Assembly (NCBI GenBank): GCA_964017195.1
Contig: OZ024890.1
Span: 47,221,093 to 47,285,092 of the forward strand
DNA from: Siderastrea radians
Lineage: Eukaryota; Cnidaria; Anthozoa; Scleractinia; Rhizangiidae
Length of the DNA: 64,000 nucleotides
Reading direction: 5' to 3'
Shown here: positions 46,343 through 54,839 of the stretch, piece by piece
Position numbering within the stretch: the stretch's first letter is position 1
Layout of the letters: each line of letters opens with the position of its first letter
The notes under the pieces: model-generated
Database searches by the model: none
What the model saw: only the letters and a program-made list of their open reading frames with translations
Told to the model about the DNA's origin: nothing
Program-made: the position numbers and the translations under genes

Positions 46343-49300
46343 GCTTGTTATTTGCGCTCAAAGGATTCATTAGATGGAGTCAGGTGGTGACTTGCATGCC
46401 ATCGTACCTACAATATGACAATTCCTGTGCAGTGGAAGGTATTTCCTTTGAGGAGCTAGATTCCCTGGATCCAGTGCTGCTTACATCCTAACAAGAAAGA
46501 ACACCTCATAATTTATCGAAATTTATGGCATTTAGTGTCTCAATTAAGACAATTCCTCTGGTTTGTTGGATTATATTGAATGGTGCGTTAAAGAAACTTG
46601 AATGCTTAAAACAAAACGGTACCACAATCACCAGATCACGGCATCTATTAACTGAGCCGCCACCTGGGGGAAACCCACTTTGAGATTTGCTTGTTTTTTT
46701 TCCCTTTTTTTTTATGAGCTAAGTGAATTCACATTACCCAGTAATCTGCATTTTTAAGTCTCAATTCTGACTATATTTTTTTAAACTACACAATACAGTC
46801 TGTATTATAAAAATACTGCATAAACACGTGGGAGTTTACAATAATACATATGAATGAGACAAGACCTGCTGGTCGAATTGATCATTACTGTTTTACTACC
46901 TGGTGTACTACACACAAATTTTCAAAATGACACTTTTTTAAAAAAAAATTTGCATTGGTAGCACAGACAACTAAACAATAACAAACAATCTTAACAATTT
47001 TAGTGGCAGTTACTACAATACTGTAGTCAGTGCAAGTTTCCTCAGAATTAGCAGAAAGTGGAGCGTTCCGTGACTCCAACAGTTCAAGTTGTTCAGTTTG
47101 TCTGGACTTCGTCAGAGTGCGGGCAAATTTGAATCTTTCGATCAAGGAATTTCCACACTGTATAACGTAGAGGGCAAAATTACTGGATGCTGAGACTGAG
47201 GGCATTTTTTCTTAATTTTCTTTTTAATGAGGGTAAAATTTACTGACTCCTCAAGGGTCAAGCAGTAAAATTACTGGCCACTGATTGGCTGAGCGTGAGA
47301 GCGCGCCATTTCTATGTTGGCTTCCTGAAACACTTTTTGAGTTCTTCATCACGATGATCGCTTCAGAGTTTGATGGACTTTTGATGGGGTTGTTTGGTAA
47401 AAATAGTACCGAAATTGCGTGAGACCTTGAACAGAAATTCCAAAAGGTGAGCCTTAATGTTTAACAGGAAGCAGCGAATGGTTATTTGTTTCAAAACTAC
47501 TTAAAACCTTCGTATGACTAGGCCCCTGGCGTGATCGAACCATCATTTAGTGAATCTTGTTGGCTATCATTAACTACAACCCGGCCATTAGTCTTGGGAC
47601 ACTTTGCTCAAATCGCGTCCCGTTAGCGTTATTTTAAAAATACTCTTGCCTCGCCCCCCTCCCCCTGTACAATGTTGACGTTTGGGTTTTGAAACTGATG
47701 ACTTACCTTCAACATTGATTGGAGAGGTGAGGAGGGGGGCACACATAGTCAAAACACTTGTGAAAGACTTCCAATTACAGTGGAGGTTACATTATTTTTA
47801 CTTCTCATTTAAGTGTCCCAAGGTCTAATGGCCAGCATAATTTGTAGCTAAGTAATTCCTTCACTTCACTACGGATTCCTGTAACCTGGAGAAAAGAGGA
47901 ATTTGCTCAAAGGCACAGTTAGTATACTTTTTAATGGAAGAAAGGAGTCAGATTCAGTAGGATAAATTCACTGATCTGCATGCAAGTTTGTTTGGACTCA
48001 TTGTGTGACTCCTCGATGTATGGTAATTTTTCTAGGGAGAGAAAGCTTCACAACATAGGTGAATAAAATTTACTTGGCTTGAGTTTCGAGTGCATTTTGT
48101 AAATGAATTGACTTGATTCATCTCTTGACATGTACTACGTAATAGTCTTTTCTTAATAATAACGTGCATATCGTTTGTCTCACGATGTGGTCACTTTTAA
48201 TTGAAGGGCCCGGTGGAAAAAGGGCGTAAGTGACGATTTGAGGTTAAAATCGAAATTGCTCCTATTTAGCTGAACATTGGCACACAGGCTGGTTTTCATG
48301 TGAGGAACGCCGTTGCGCACTTATTTCTTGACCTGAGATCTAAAATTTGAAGAATTAGCGTATTACTTTTGCGTGAAAAGTGTTGTTGAACTGAACTCGC
48401 TCAAGTGATGCATGAAAGATTTCTTTTGTTCTCTGCCTGAACTAAAACAAAGGAATTCAACCTAGAATCCGCGGTCCTGTTGTTTTCTTTGTGTCAGTTT
48501 TAAGCAAAAGTAATACGCTAATTCTTCAAATTTTAGATCTCAGGTCAAGAAATAAGTGCGCTACGGCATTCCTCACATGAAAACCAGCCTGTGTGCCAAT
48601 GTTCAGCTAAATAGGAGCAATTTCGATTTTAACCTCAAATCGTCACTTACGCCCTTTTTCCAACGGGCCCTTCAATTATTTTACATGATTTAATTAATCA
48701 ATTTACTTTTCATTATTATTTTATTATTGCTATTATTATTTACTCGAAGATATTAGCTCAGTAGAGCTACTCTGTAAATTCGAGTGAAATAAAGTGTATG
48801 TATGTATGTTGAGTTGTAGATCGCGACGTTTCGACTGCTTACTGCTAGTCTTCATCAAGCGATAAGGTTGACTAGTTACCCGTCACCATATGTATCCCGA
48901 TGGTTGGCTGCAATTGGTGAGTTTCGATCCTTATTGTTCTGGTGTTTCCTGAGAGGTCCAATTTGAAGTTGTTTCCTCGGCGGTTTGCTGATGCACCGGT
49001 CTCCTGCTGTGTTTCTTCGTCGTTGGTATCCACGCTTCAAGAATTTCGAGTCCATTCTCCCTGTTGATGTTATCAGGGTGAAGTCTTATGTGGATAGCTT
49101 TCTTGACCCTACAGGTGTACCAGTGTGAGACTCCACCAATAAACTTTACCTCCTTCCAAAGCGGGTGGTGGCCAGTCTTATTGGCATGCTCAGAAACGGC
49201 GAACGTCTGGGAAAGGGGGAGTCCAATATTCCTGTCATACTCTTTGATCCTTTCCTGCAGAGATCTTCCTGTTTCGCCAATGTAGACTTTTCTGCATTCA

Positions 49301-51717
49301 CAGGAAATCCTGTACACCATGCCGCCTTGTTTCGACGGTGTCCTTTGGTCGCACTAAATGTGACCTAAGTCGTTTTGGACTCGAAGACGGCGCGAATGCT
49401 TTGTTGTTGTGGGCAGCGGGGGAGAGGTTTCACTCCCTTCTCATACAGCAAAACCGTGGTGGACTTGAACTCTGTCATAGGAGAGACCTACACGTCAGCA
49501 AATCGCTGAGGGAACAACTTCAAATCCGACCTCTCAGGGAACAACTTTCCCTGGAATAATGAGGATCGAAAGATGGAATATTCATAAGTCAGTAAAGTAT
49601 GATCGTCCGGGTGAGTGTAGTCCTGACACGGACTGTTTGTGGAGACATCGAGTGACGTTTCGACAACCTGTGCGGAAGTCATCATCAGAGTTCAAGCGAT
49701 TTGTGAATCGTCAGTAGTCTCTGGTCGTTGTCCTGATTGGTCGACAAACTCGCGATGTTATTGGCTGTCTGTCAGTTAAGCCGTGATGCTATTGGCTGCG
49801 AAGACTGTAGAACATAATTGGTGCGTTTCCATCCGTCTTTTTTTAGTCAAATGTCCCTTGGTCTATTGTTAGTAAAATTAGTCAGTTTGTCTATTGTCTC
49901 TCTTGCTGTTGTCGTCAGTAAGTCGTTTGTAAGGTGCAGGTAGTTGTTGGCAACAGCTCAGTGGTGTTTGTTCTAAGTTAGTAAACCAGCTTTCCAGAGT
50001 GATTCGTCGATAATGGTCTGTACTGTCTGTAGGTAACGCATTTTGCAGAGTCCCAGTCGATTCCGTGGCTTGTTTGCAAATGGTGTTCAGCAATGTGATT
50101 GTTGATATCACCATTTCTAGTTGCACGTTTGTGTTCAGTCAGTCGAATGTTCACCAATATAAGTGGCCTGGCAGTCGCAGCATTTGATCTTAAAAAATGC
50201 TCATTGTCTGTCGTTCGGTTCGTCTTTGGTCTTAACGTTCCTCAGTAGTTGTTGTAAAGTAGTGATAGGTTTGTGAGCAACGCGGATGTTGTAGGATTGT
50301 ACGATCCGTGGGATAGTTTCAGAAGTCCCTTTGATGTAAGGCATGGTTGCAGTGGTGACAGGCGTTGAGTTACTGTTTGTAGCGTTCGGTTCAGAGTTTC
50401 TGGAAGTGTTGTGTCTAATTAGGTGCCGGCTGTAATTGTTCTTGTTGAAAACGTTGTCTAAGTACTTGATTTCGTCTGTTATGCTGTCAGGTGAGTTACA
50501 AACTAGTTGCGCGCGTCTTGTCAAGGTCCGTATAGTCGTTGCTTTGTGAGAAGTAGGGTTGTAAGATGATTGGTCGAGTAGTCTGTTGGTATGTGTCGGT
50601 TTTCTGTAAATTGTTGTCCGTAGTTTGTAATTGTCACGGGTAACTACTAACCAGTCTAGGAAAGGTATTTTACCATTTTCCTCGATCTCCTTAGTAAACT
50701 GTATGTCCGCATTTTGTCTGTTAAGGTGTTCGTGGAAATCGTCGATTTCGTCTTTGTGTACAGCAGTAAAGGTATCGTCAACGTAGGGTAGCCAGCGTGA
50801 TAATGTTCGTTTAAAAGATGCGAGGGCTCGTTCCGCGATGATTTGCATAACGATTTCTGCAACAACAACGGAAACTGTTGAGTCCATAGCTGTTCAATGT
50901 AACTGTTTGTAGTGCTGTATTGAAAGTAATCAAAATCTCGCATGTGATTGGTTAAACTTATGACCAACATTCCTGAAATATTTTAACCGTTCACGGTTTT
51001 CTTAGTTTCGCTGTAATTGTATATCGCTTCTGCACCTTATACAAGGTGGAACATTACAAGAAAATTGATACCAACCTTAGTTTGGCTAGAGCCTGAATCT
51101 CGGAACTCTATACTGTGAGAACTAGGAGAATGATTGGATGGGCTGCAAACATTCACCTTTTGACCTAAGTCGTGTAAAGTATAAATTATTATTCAACGAC
51201 ACATTTTTTGTTCTGTACTGATGATTTTTCATACTAAATAAAGTGCAATGTAATTTAGTTCCACAATCCTTCAGCATGTTAAGCCTGTTATTAAGAATTA
51301 ACCTCGCCTGAGACCATGAAACTGATGGTTTTCCAAGTTATCACATCATAAATTGGCTTTGACTGGGAGTAAACTGCTAACCCTCTTACCAAGTAGGATG
51401 ATCATTAAGATCCTCCCCGTAGCATTCGTATCTTGACAGTAAGAGTAGCTGATTAACAAAAGTCACTACTGAATAGCACGTAGCCTCACCATCATCCACA
51501 ATGATCCCAGAGTCTAATTCCTCTGTAGATGGACTATAAACATAGCAAAGACAGTAAGTCAGTATTAATAACAGCCAGGTTTATTACATATAGTGGCTAA
51601 TTAAAATCAACTAACACTGACTGAAATACAAACAAGTAAAACAAAGTTGATCTACCAGAAATTTTTCTTAGCCATGTTTAACATCTTCTCACAAGTACCC
51701 AATCAAATTAGGGTGTT

Positions 51718-51773
<56 letters not shown>

Positions 51774-51774
51774 T

Positions 51775-51818
<44 letters not shown>

Positions 51819-54800
51819 TATTATTATTATGGCAGAGAAAATGTGAGGATGTCCAGATTACTTTTAAAAATTAGTGCTGCTCAGGTTTGTCAACAGACTT
51901 CCTCTATTAACCAGCAAAATCAGTCTTGTAGAACACAGTGTACATTTGCCCATACGTTTTAAGCAGCTATAACGAAATTCCTACCCTTGGTGGTACATGA
52001 ACATTCACTTCTTTATTTCATGACAAAAATGCAACATTGAGACTGGAATACAGAACGTTAAAAGGCAAGAAAGCGTAAAAGAAACCACAAAGCTCTTTTT
52101 GAATTTAGGCTTCCTCTTACAACTTAAATGAGATTGAGAACAAGAAGAAAACATTTGAGAATATATGAAAGAGGAACGAGTTAAATTACCTACCTTGTTG
52201 AGTTACTGCTAAACATCAAATGTTTATCTTGCCATCCAGCAGGTGGTGTTTCAACCCAGGAGGTAAAATATCGTAGAATGTTAGGGTGATCAAGCTTAGC
52301 TAGCGCAATCACCTCTCTTTGTGCTTTTTCTAAATCTTCATCACTGCAAAGAAAAACAAGAAACACAATCTTTTATAGTCATCTTCACACCCAGTTGTAA
52401 AATATGATGCCAAGGCTGAGATCTCAAAGGAATACTAAACAAACAATGGTGAAATCTAGGGTGTCAGCACTAACCTGTTGGACAACAATGCAGTGTTGTT
52501 AATCAAAACAAGTTACTCAGGACCCTTTTTCACAAACAGTCCGTGAAAGTCTTTGAATTTCAAAGTTTAGTAGTCCAATAATTATGGTGTTGAAAGATTG
52601 TGTTCCGTTAAAAGGATAGCATCCCTACTGATATATTGAATGTGCTAGCTTTCTTAATAAATTATTGTCTGGCCAGTAATCAGCTGTAAAAGCTTACTTT
52701 TAAAATTCTGTATTAACATAGGAAGAAAAAATTAACCAAAAGTGTTGAAACTTCTGACAAAGTGGTGTGAGGCCAGAGTTTACACACTGCTGGAATTTTT
52801 AGTTCAGCTTCATTGGCTACCTACTTTGATATATCTACATCAACATGCAAAAAAGGTTCTTAACAAAATCTCAGCCTTGGGTATATTCTTAACATATTCT
52901 TAAAATATTGCCAATTTCAGCCTCAATATTCTTATGAAAAAGATTCTTCTATAAAAAAGAGTTTATTCAGAGACTCTTACCAGTTGCATAAGGGGATCCT
53001 TTTGATGGCATATTCCCAGCGGTCCAACTTATTCTTAGCTTGAAACACTGAACCAAAGCCACCTTTACTCAAGAACTTTATGTGTTCATAATCACTGTCA
53101 TATCTGTCACACACAAAGTACTGTTTGTTAACTTAGTTTACATTCTTATTGCTCAAAAGTAACATATTTGTTTTTCTTGGTAAATAATATAGCTTGGATG
53201 TCTTAATTGATTATTTTTTTGATTCAGTCTTGAAAGCAACCTGTTACAAATGAGGACAGAAATTATCTAACCCCATTATATATCAGCCAATTGCCTTAAT
53301 TTGCTAAGAATGTTCTATTTGTTCTCCATACTCACTAAATAAACTTCAGAGTATGTAAGATATATTATCACATTTTGTGTTATTCTTCCGGTTAATCAAA
53401 CAGCTTACACCTCTGATCTTTGGCATGCCAAACAACTTAAGGAGGTGTGCCCATCTATATTTGTTGACATGTATTTGCAGGGATCCATATTAGTAGTCGT
53501 CAGGTCGTCTGAGACGACTATAAAGTCCTGCGGACGAGTATCAAAGATTACAAACTCGTCTGGCGGACGAGTAAGTTTTAAGGAGCAAAATTTTTTCTTC
53601 ACTTTCTCACCAGTCAATGTACCTGTGTTTTGAATGTCCACCAGCCATTCAGTGATTCCGTACTGTAGTGAACTGTAAACTTGTTTCATTACTCGTATGA
53701 CACGTTACGTGGTACTCTCAGAAGTGAAATGTTTGCAGGCTCCATTTTTTGTTCTTGAATGCTGATGTACTGCAGCAATATGCAAACACAAAGACTCTCG
53801 CTCTTTAGCCGCACGCGAGTTTTGCAAAATGTGGCGCTACTTTGACAAAGTGTCGCCACCACTGCGGAAGAAAAATAAAGTGAATCTTCCGAGCAAAGTT
53901 CTAAATACGAAAAAGAGCATCAGAAGTGTGCATTTTTACCATCGTGGCTTGGCTTAAGTACCTGGATGAAAGTTTCATCAAAATTGAAAGTTTGATCGAA
54001 AGGTAAATGCGCAAATCAAATGTTAAACAGTGAACAGTTGATGTGCAAAGTAGGTCTATCTTTTAAGTCCATTGTCGAATTTTTGTATTTGTTGTCCGTT
54101 GTTGAATTAGTCCGTCGTTGGATTTGTAAAATGAAATTGTTTGACAGGAGCCTTGCTGCAGTGCTGCTGCAGTAACATAGTGAAAATAAAATGCAAGCTT
54201 TCCACTTACTTGTTGTTAACTTTAAGTTTTGACTGTATTTTAATTATTACATAATTTTGAACGGGCAAGTAAAATTTTGTCAGGGCAAGTATCTTTTCTG
54301 ATGTACTTGCCCGGTTGACGAGTTTGAAAAAAAGCTAATATGGATCCCTGTATTTGTCTGAGAACATTAATTTTGGAAAATTATTTTACAGCTCAATTTT
54401 TAGTACTTTTTAGCTTGTCTATCATGCAAGTCTATGACAAGAGCTGCAACAACAATTGCTGTTCAGAATATAATGCAACAAGAAAACCTGTGGTTTATCA
54501 AAGATGGGCCCTTACAAGCTGGAGTTATAGTTGTAGGCACCTAGATTTATGGATTTTTTCCCTTAGGTATTATAAATTTCGTGGGATCTGTTTTAGAAAT
54601 TGCAAAAAAATACACATCACAAAATAAAAACCTGCTGCACAGCAAACATTTCGTACCATTAAACTGTAGATGTTATACAATTAAACCTTTGAATTCTCCT
54701 ACAACTCCTGCATTTTCAGTATCTTGCAAAGCAGTAATAAATGGCATGCGTTTTATAAAATTGCATTACCTGTGACTACTTGTCGAAAGTTGATCTTTTG

Positions 54801-54836
54801 AGTTACTGCCTGGGGTTGAAGATTTCTCTTGTAAAT
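38768..54836 (-). CDS. eIF2-alpha kinase family (PERK-like) gene, C-terminal kinase domain, at least 11 exons
   Basis: Eleven exons joined in consistent phase give 357 residues to a TAA. Kinase landmarks in order: glycine loop [10 protein letters not shown], lysine YAIKRI, alpha-C glutamate [21 protein letters not shown] catalytic loop, GDFGLVKAL metal-binding loop, [26 protein letters not shown] and [17 protein letters not shown]-like spacing, LYIQTELC and [10 protein letters not shown] are typical of eIF2-alpha kinases, and VETPPAGWQ and [11 protein letters not shown] are closest to PERK. These kinases phosphorylate eIF2-alpha and slow translation under stress. The insert between lobes is short. 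No sensor domain (lumenal, dsRNA-binding, haem-binding) is visible; its exons must lie upstream, so the trigger is unknown. A GCN2- or PKR-like paralogue is possible. Confidence 0.87.
39218..39243. repeat. (CTA)n microsatellite
   Basis: About eight CTA/CTG units in a kinase intron. Confidence 0.85.
39390..39452 (-). CDS. Kinase exon (VMSDVKN...)
   Basis: 63 nt, phase 0 at both ends, acceptor TTTTTTAAG, donor CTACAG|GTATGT. It encodes [20 protein letters not shown], matching the 'TDVRNLKFP' region of PERK. Confidence 0.87.
39646..39704. repeat. (CCCT)n followed by (CCTT)n microsatellite
   Basis: About nine CCCT units pass directly into six CCTT units in a kinase intron. Confidence 0.96.
39860..39958 (-). 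CDS. Kinase exon (subdomain IX)
   Basis: 99 nt, phase 0 at both ends, acceptor AAATTCCAG, donor ATCAAG|GTAAGA. It encodes [19 protein letters not shown] and ENERIK; the Asp of VDIFSLG is the subdomain IX residue. Confidence 0.9.
40905..40960 (-). CDS. Kinase exon (activation segment, SPEQ)
   Basis: 56 nt, acceptor TATCTTTAAG, donor GAACAG|GTAATT. It encodes [18 protein letters not shown]. Thr in VGTKLY is the position of the activating threonine in this family. Confidence 0.9.
41189..41288 (-). CDS. Kinase exon (PSNIF and DFG)
   Basis: 100 nt, acceptor TTTGCGATGTAG, donor CTTTGG|GTACGT. It encodes PSNIFFSLG, then [13 protein letters not shown]. Confidence 0.9.
41732..41788 (-). CDS. Kinase exon (HRDLK catalytic loop)
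   Basis: 57 nt, phase 0 at both ends, acceptor GATTGCACAG, donor CTTAAG|GTAAAT. It encodes [19 protein letters not shown] with the catalytic aspartate. Confidence 0.9.
42153..42372. mobile_element. pogo/Tigger-like MITE in a kinase intron
   Basis: The ends CAGTGGAACCC... and (reverse complement) CAGTGGGGCCC... are inverted and continue in matching GTGCCAA(A)GGG and GGGAAATGTGT(T/A)CGTTATAAC blocks. CAGTGGAACC with internal GTTATAACGAAC is a familiar pogo/Tigger-type end. The expected TA duplication is seen only on the right (TC on the left). Confidence 0.75.
42570..42742 (-). CDS. Kinase exon (hinge, subdomain V)
   Basis: 173 nt, phase 1 in and 0 out, acceptor CTTCCTTTTCAG, donor GAACAG|GTTAAT. 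It encodes KRHTGKNKH (end of the insert loop), [19 protein letters not shown] (beta-5, hinge, alpha-D) and EYCLRVFEQ. Confidence 0.9.
43253..43558 (-). repeat. Duplicated exon segment, copy A
   Basis: About 305 bp around the 35-nt kinase exon, highly similar (roughly 90%) to 51286-51602 in the same orientation. Similarity ends on both sides at TTAACCTCGCCTG and ATATAGTGGCTAAT. Confidence 0.92.
43453..43487 (-). CDS. Kinase insert-loop exon, copy A (alternative)
   Basis: 35 nt between the acceptor TATGTTTATAG and donor GATG|GTGAGG. Joined in frame it reads [12 protein letters not shown](G). It enters in phase 2 and leaves in phase 1, as does copy B at 51490-51533. Including both would shift the frame, so only one can be used. 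It is 9 nt shorter than copy B. Confidence 0.6.
43742..43954 (+). CDS. N-terminal fragment of a MARRFAS-type (ZMYM2/QRICH1-like, Crypton-related) protein
   Basis: [20 protein letters not shown] followed by [20 protein letters not shown] resembles the N-terminal helical domain of animal proteins derived from Crypton tyrosine recombinases (KCTD1/QRICH1/ZMYM-type). 'KPEDK' follows at the expected place, then the frame decays to a stop. No recombinase core is visible downstream. It lies antisense inside the kinase gene, between the two copies of the duplicated exon. Either a gene fragment or the first exon of a nested gene; the former is more likely. Confidence 0.5.
   Translation: MARRFASSTEQEIEKLLKQKDSENKRRLTKFAKELFHEYLKEKIVQKPEDKKDTNVEIVCRYFVYLKVLL
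44254..44610 (+). pseudogene. THAP zinc-finger domain fragment
   Basis: The frame contains [38 protein letters not shown] and LKPGSVPAI, matching the second half of a THAP domain: the Cys-x2-His pair in VCSLHF and an AVPTIF-like box (SVPAI). The first Cys pair is not in this frame; TGCGTGGTCGGC (Cys-Val-Val-Gly) is present one frame away at about 44257, so a frameshift has split the finger. A possible donor ACG|GTAAGA follows at 44602. THAP domains bind DNA and are common in P-element-type transposases and host proteins. Confidence 0.65.
44800..45245. repeat. Diverged roughly 60-80-bp tandem repeats (CGTGTATTCC / GCGTAGCCAGCTCC)
   Basis: AACATTACCGTGTATTCCGC, AACATCACCGTGTATTCCTC and AAACCTTACTGTGTATTGCT occur in succession, then TACTGCGTAGCCAGCTCCTA, TACCGCGTAGCCAGCTCCTA and TACGGCGTAGCGAGCTCCCA. 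Together they form a degenerate array. Confidence 0.7.
45250..47580. other. No gene seen; intron or inserted DNA
   Basis: AT-rich sequence inside the insertion between the duplicated kinase exons, holding one ATT microsatellite. Open frames lack motifs. Confidence 0.5.
46298..46342. repeat. (ATT)n microsatellite
   Basis: About 14 uninterrupted ATT units. Confidence 0.96.
47583..47833. mobile_element. Candidate MITE with GGCCATTAGTCTTGGGACAC ends
   Basis: The left end GGCCATTAGTCTTGGGACAC and the right end (reverse complement GGCCATTAGACCTTGGGACAC) are inverted with a one-base gap. It is about 250 bp long. No clear target duplication. Confidence 0.6.
48203..48673. mobile_element. Foldback element: 170-bp arms around a short loop
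   Basis: GAAGGGCCCGGTGGAAAAAG to about TTAGCGTATTACTTTTGC recurs inverted at about 48500-48673 with few differences, across about 170 bp per arm. AATT flanks both ends, but as a palindrome it could belong to the arm. Transcribed, it would form a long hairpin. No coding sequence. Confidence 0.88.
48821..48861 (-). ncRNA. Hammerhead-ribozyme-like motif of Penelope remnant 1
   Basis: The minus strand reads CTTGATGA, then GACT...AGTC (a potential 4-bp stem II), then GAAACGTC. Penelope-like elements are known to carry hammerhead motifs with boxes CTGATGA and GAAA; here the first box has an extra T, so activity is unlikely. Confidence 0.4.
48931..49320 (-). CDS. Penelope GIY-YIG endonuclease domain (fragment)
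   Basis: The open frame [49 protein letters not shown] and [16 protein letters not shown] matches the C-terminal GIY-YIG domain of Penelope-like elements: the VYR/VYIG pair, the catalytic Arg in [16 protein letters not shown] sequence, and the HxxxTGH region. The domain nicks target DNA for retrotransposition. The frame is not joined to an intact reverse transcriptase, so this copy is dead. Confidence 0.85.
   Translation of the reverse strand: MVYRISCECRKVYIGETGRSLQERIKEYDRNIGLPLSQTFAVSEHANKTGHHPLWKEVKFIGGVSHWYTCRVKKAIHIRLHPDNINRENGLEILEAWIPTTKKHSRRPVHQQTAEETTSNWTSQETPEQ
49651..49689 (-). ncRNA. Hammerhead-ribozyme-like motif of Penelope remnant 2
   Basis: The minus strand has CTGATGA, a segment that could close GAC with GTC, and then GAAACGTC. 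Both conserved boxes are present, so it is the better of the two hammerhead candidates here. The stem II pairing is short (three to four pairs). Confidence 0.45.
50201..50899 (-). pseudogene. Penelope reverse transcriptase, C-terminal part
   Basis: The frame has [20 protein letters not shown], the catalytic [20 protein letters not shown] (YVDD box), [40 protein letters not shown] and [20 protein letters not shown]. Upstream the equivalent of the GTAMGSPVS box begins with a stop codon, and no earlier motif is seen. The fragment ends with NDRQ and a stop just before the GIY-YIG part. Confidence 0.88.
51286..51602 (-). repeat. Duplicated exon segment, copy B
   Basis: Counterpart of 43253-43558 in the same orientation. 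It carries the 44-nt exon at 51490-51533 and the same flanking intron sequence. Confidence 0.92.
51490..51533 (-). CDS. Kinase insert-loop exon, copy B
   Basis: 44 nt between the acceptor TATGTTTATAG and donor GATG|GTGAGG. In frame it reads [15 protein letters not shown](G). It joins exactly to the upstream exon (phase 2) and to the hinge exon at 42742 (phase 1). Confidence 0.65.
51718..51830. repeat. (ATC)n then (ATT)n microsatellite
   Basis: About 33 ATC units, with one ATT interruption, pass into several ATT units. The poly-serine open frame across it is an artefact. Confidence 0.97.
52194..52343 (-). CDS. Kinase exon (alpha-C and beta-4)
   Basis: 150 nt, acceptor TTTCTTTGCAG, donor ACAAG|GTAGGT. 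It encodes [40 protein letters not shown] and HLMFSSNST. The glutamate of QREV pairs with the catalytic lysine. Confidence 0.9.
52981..53103 (-). CDS. Kinase exon (glycine-rich loop and catalytic lysine)
   Basis: 123 nt, acceptor TGTGTGTGACAG, donor AACTG|GTAAGA. It encodes [20 protein letters not shown] and [26 protein letters not shown] is usual at the loop; here it is SKGGFG, with the glycines kept. Confidence 0.92.
53478..54350. mobile_element. TIR element with CAGGGATCCATATTAG ends, copy 1
   Basis: The first and last 16 bp, CAGGGATCCATATTAG, are a perfect inverted repeat. TATTTG (GTATTTG if the terminal G is shared) flanks both ends. The 873-bp copy lies in a kinase intron and is an inverted, highly similar copy of 57916-58770. 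The part near the left end contains repeated (G)GACGAGT words; the other end has repeated GGGCAAGTA words. A peptide-like stretch ([20 protein letters not shown]) is shared by both copies but no gene is evident. Confidence 0.92.
54770..54836 (-). CDS. Kinase gene exon upstream of the kinase domain
   Basis: 67 nt, acceptor AAAGACCAG, donor TCACAG|GTAATG. Only one frame agrees with the next exon; it reads [20 protein letters not shown], a Ser-rich linker leading into the R-Y-D start of the kinase domain. Exons further 5' were not identified with confidence. Confidence 0.68.
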
Positions 54837-54839
54837 CTG

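Larger units (their letters stand above)
48790..49420 (-). mobile_element. Penelope-like element remnant 1 (3' part)
   Basis: It contains the end of the reverse-transcriptase region ([14 protein letters not shown], one frame away), the GIY-YIG endonuclease and a downstream tail with a hammerhead-like motif (48821-48861). The 5' part is missing, as is usual for 5'-truncated copies. It lies next to a second remnant of another Penelope lineage in the same orientation. Confidence 0.85.
49560..50990 (-). mobile_element. Penelope-like element remnant 2 (RT C-terminal half, GIY-YIG, tail)
   Basis: It contains reverse-transcriptase motifs from the GTAMGSPVS-like box onwards, then a damaged GIY-YIG domain (49878-50200) and a tail with a hammerhead-like motif. 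The GTAM box reads [12 protein letters not shown], and the GIY-YIG part is split over frames ([11 protein letters not shown] in one, [20 protein letters not shown] in another, [13 protein letters not shown] in a third). Confidence 0.87.

Noticed and set aside
50656..50970. 104-codon minus-strand frame
   Set aside because: Out-of-frame shadow of the Penelope reverse transcriptase.
51647..51874. Poly-serine ORF
   Set aside because: Translation of an (ATC)n microsatellite in a kinase intron.
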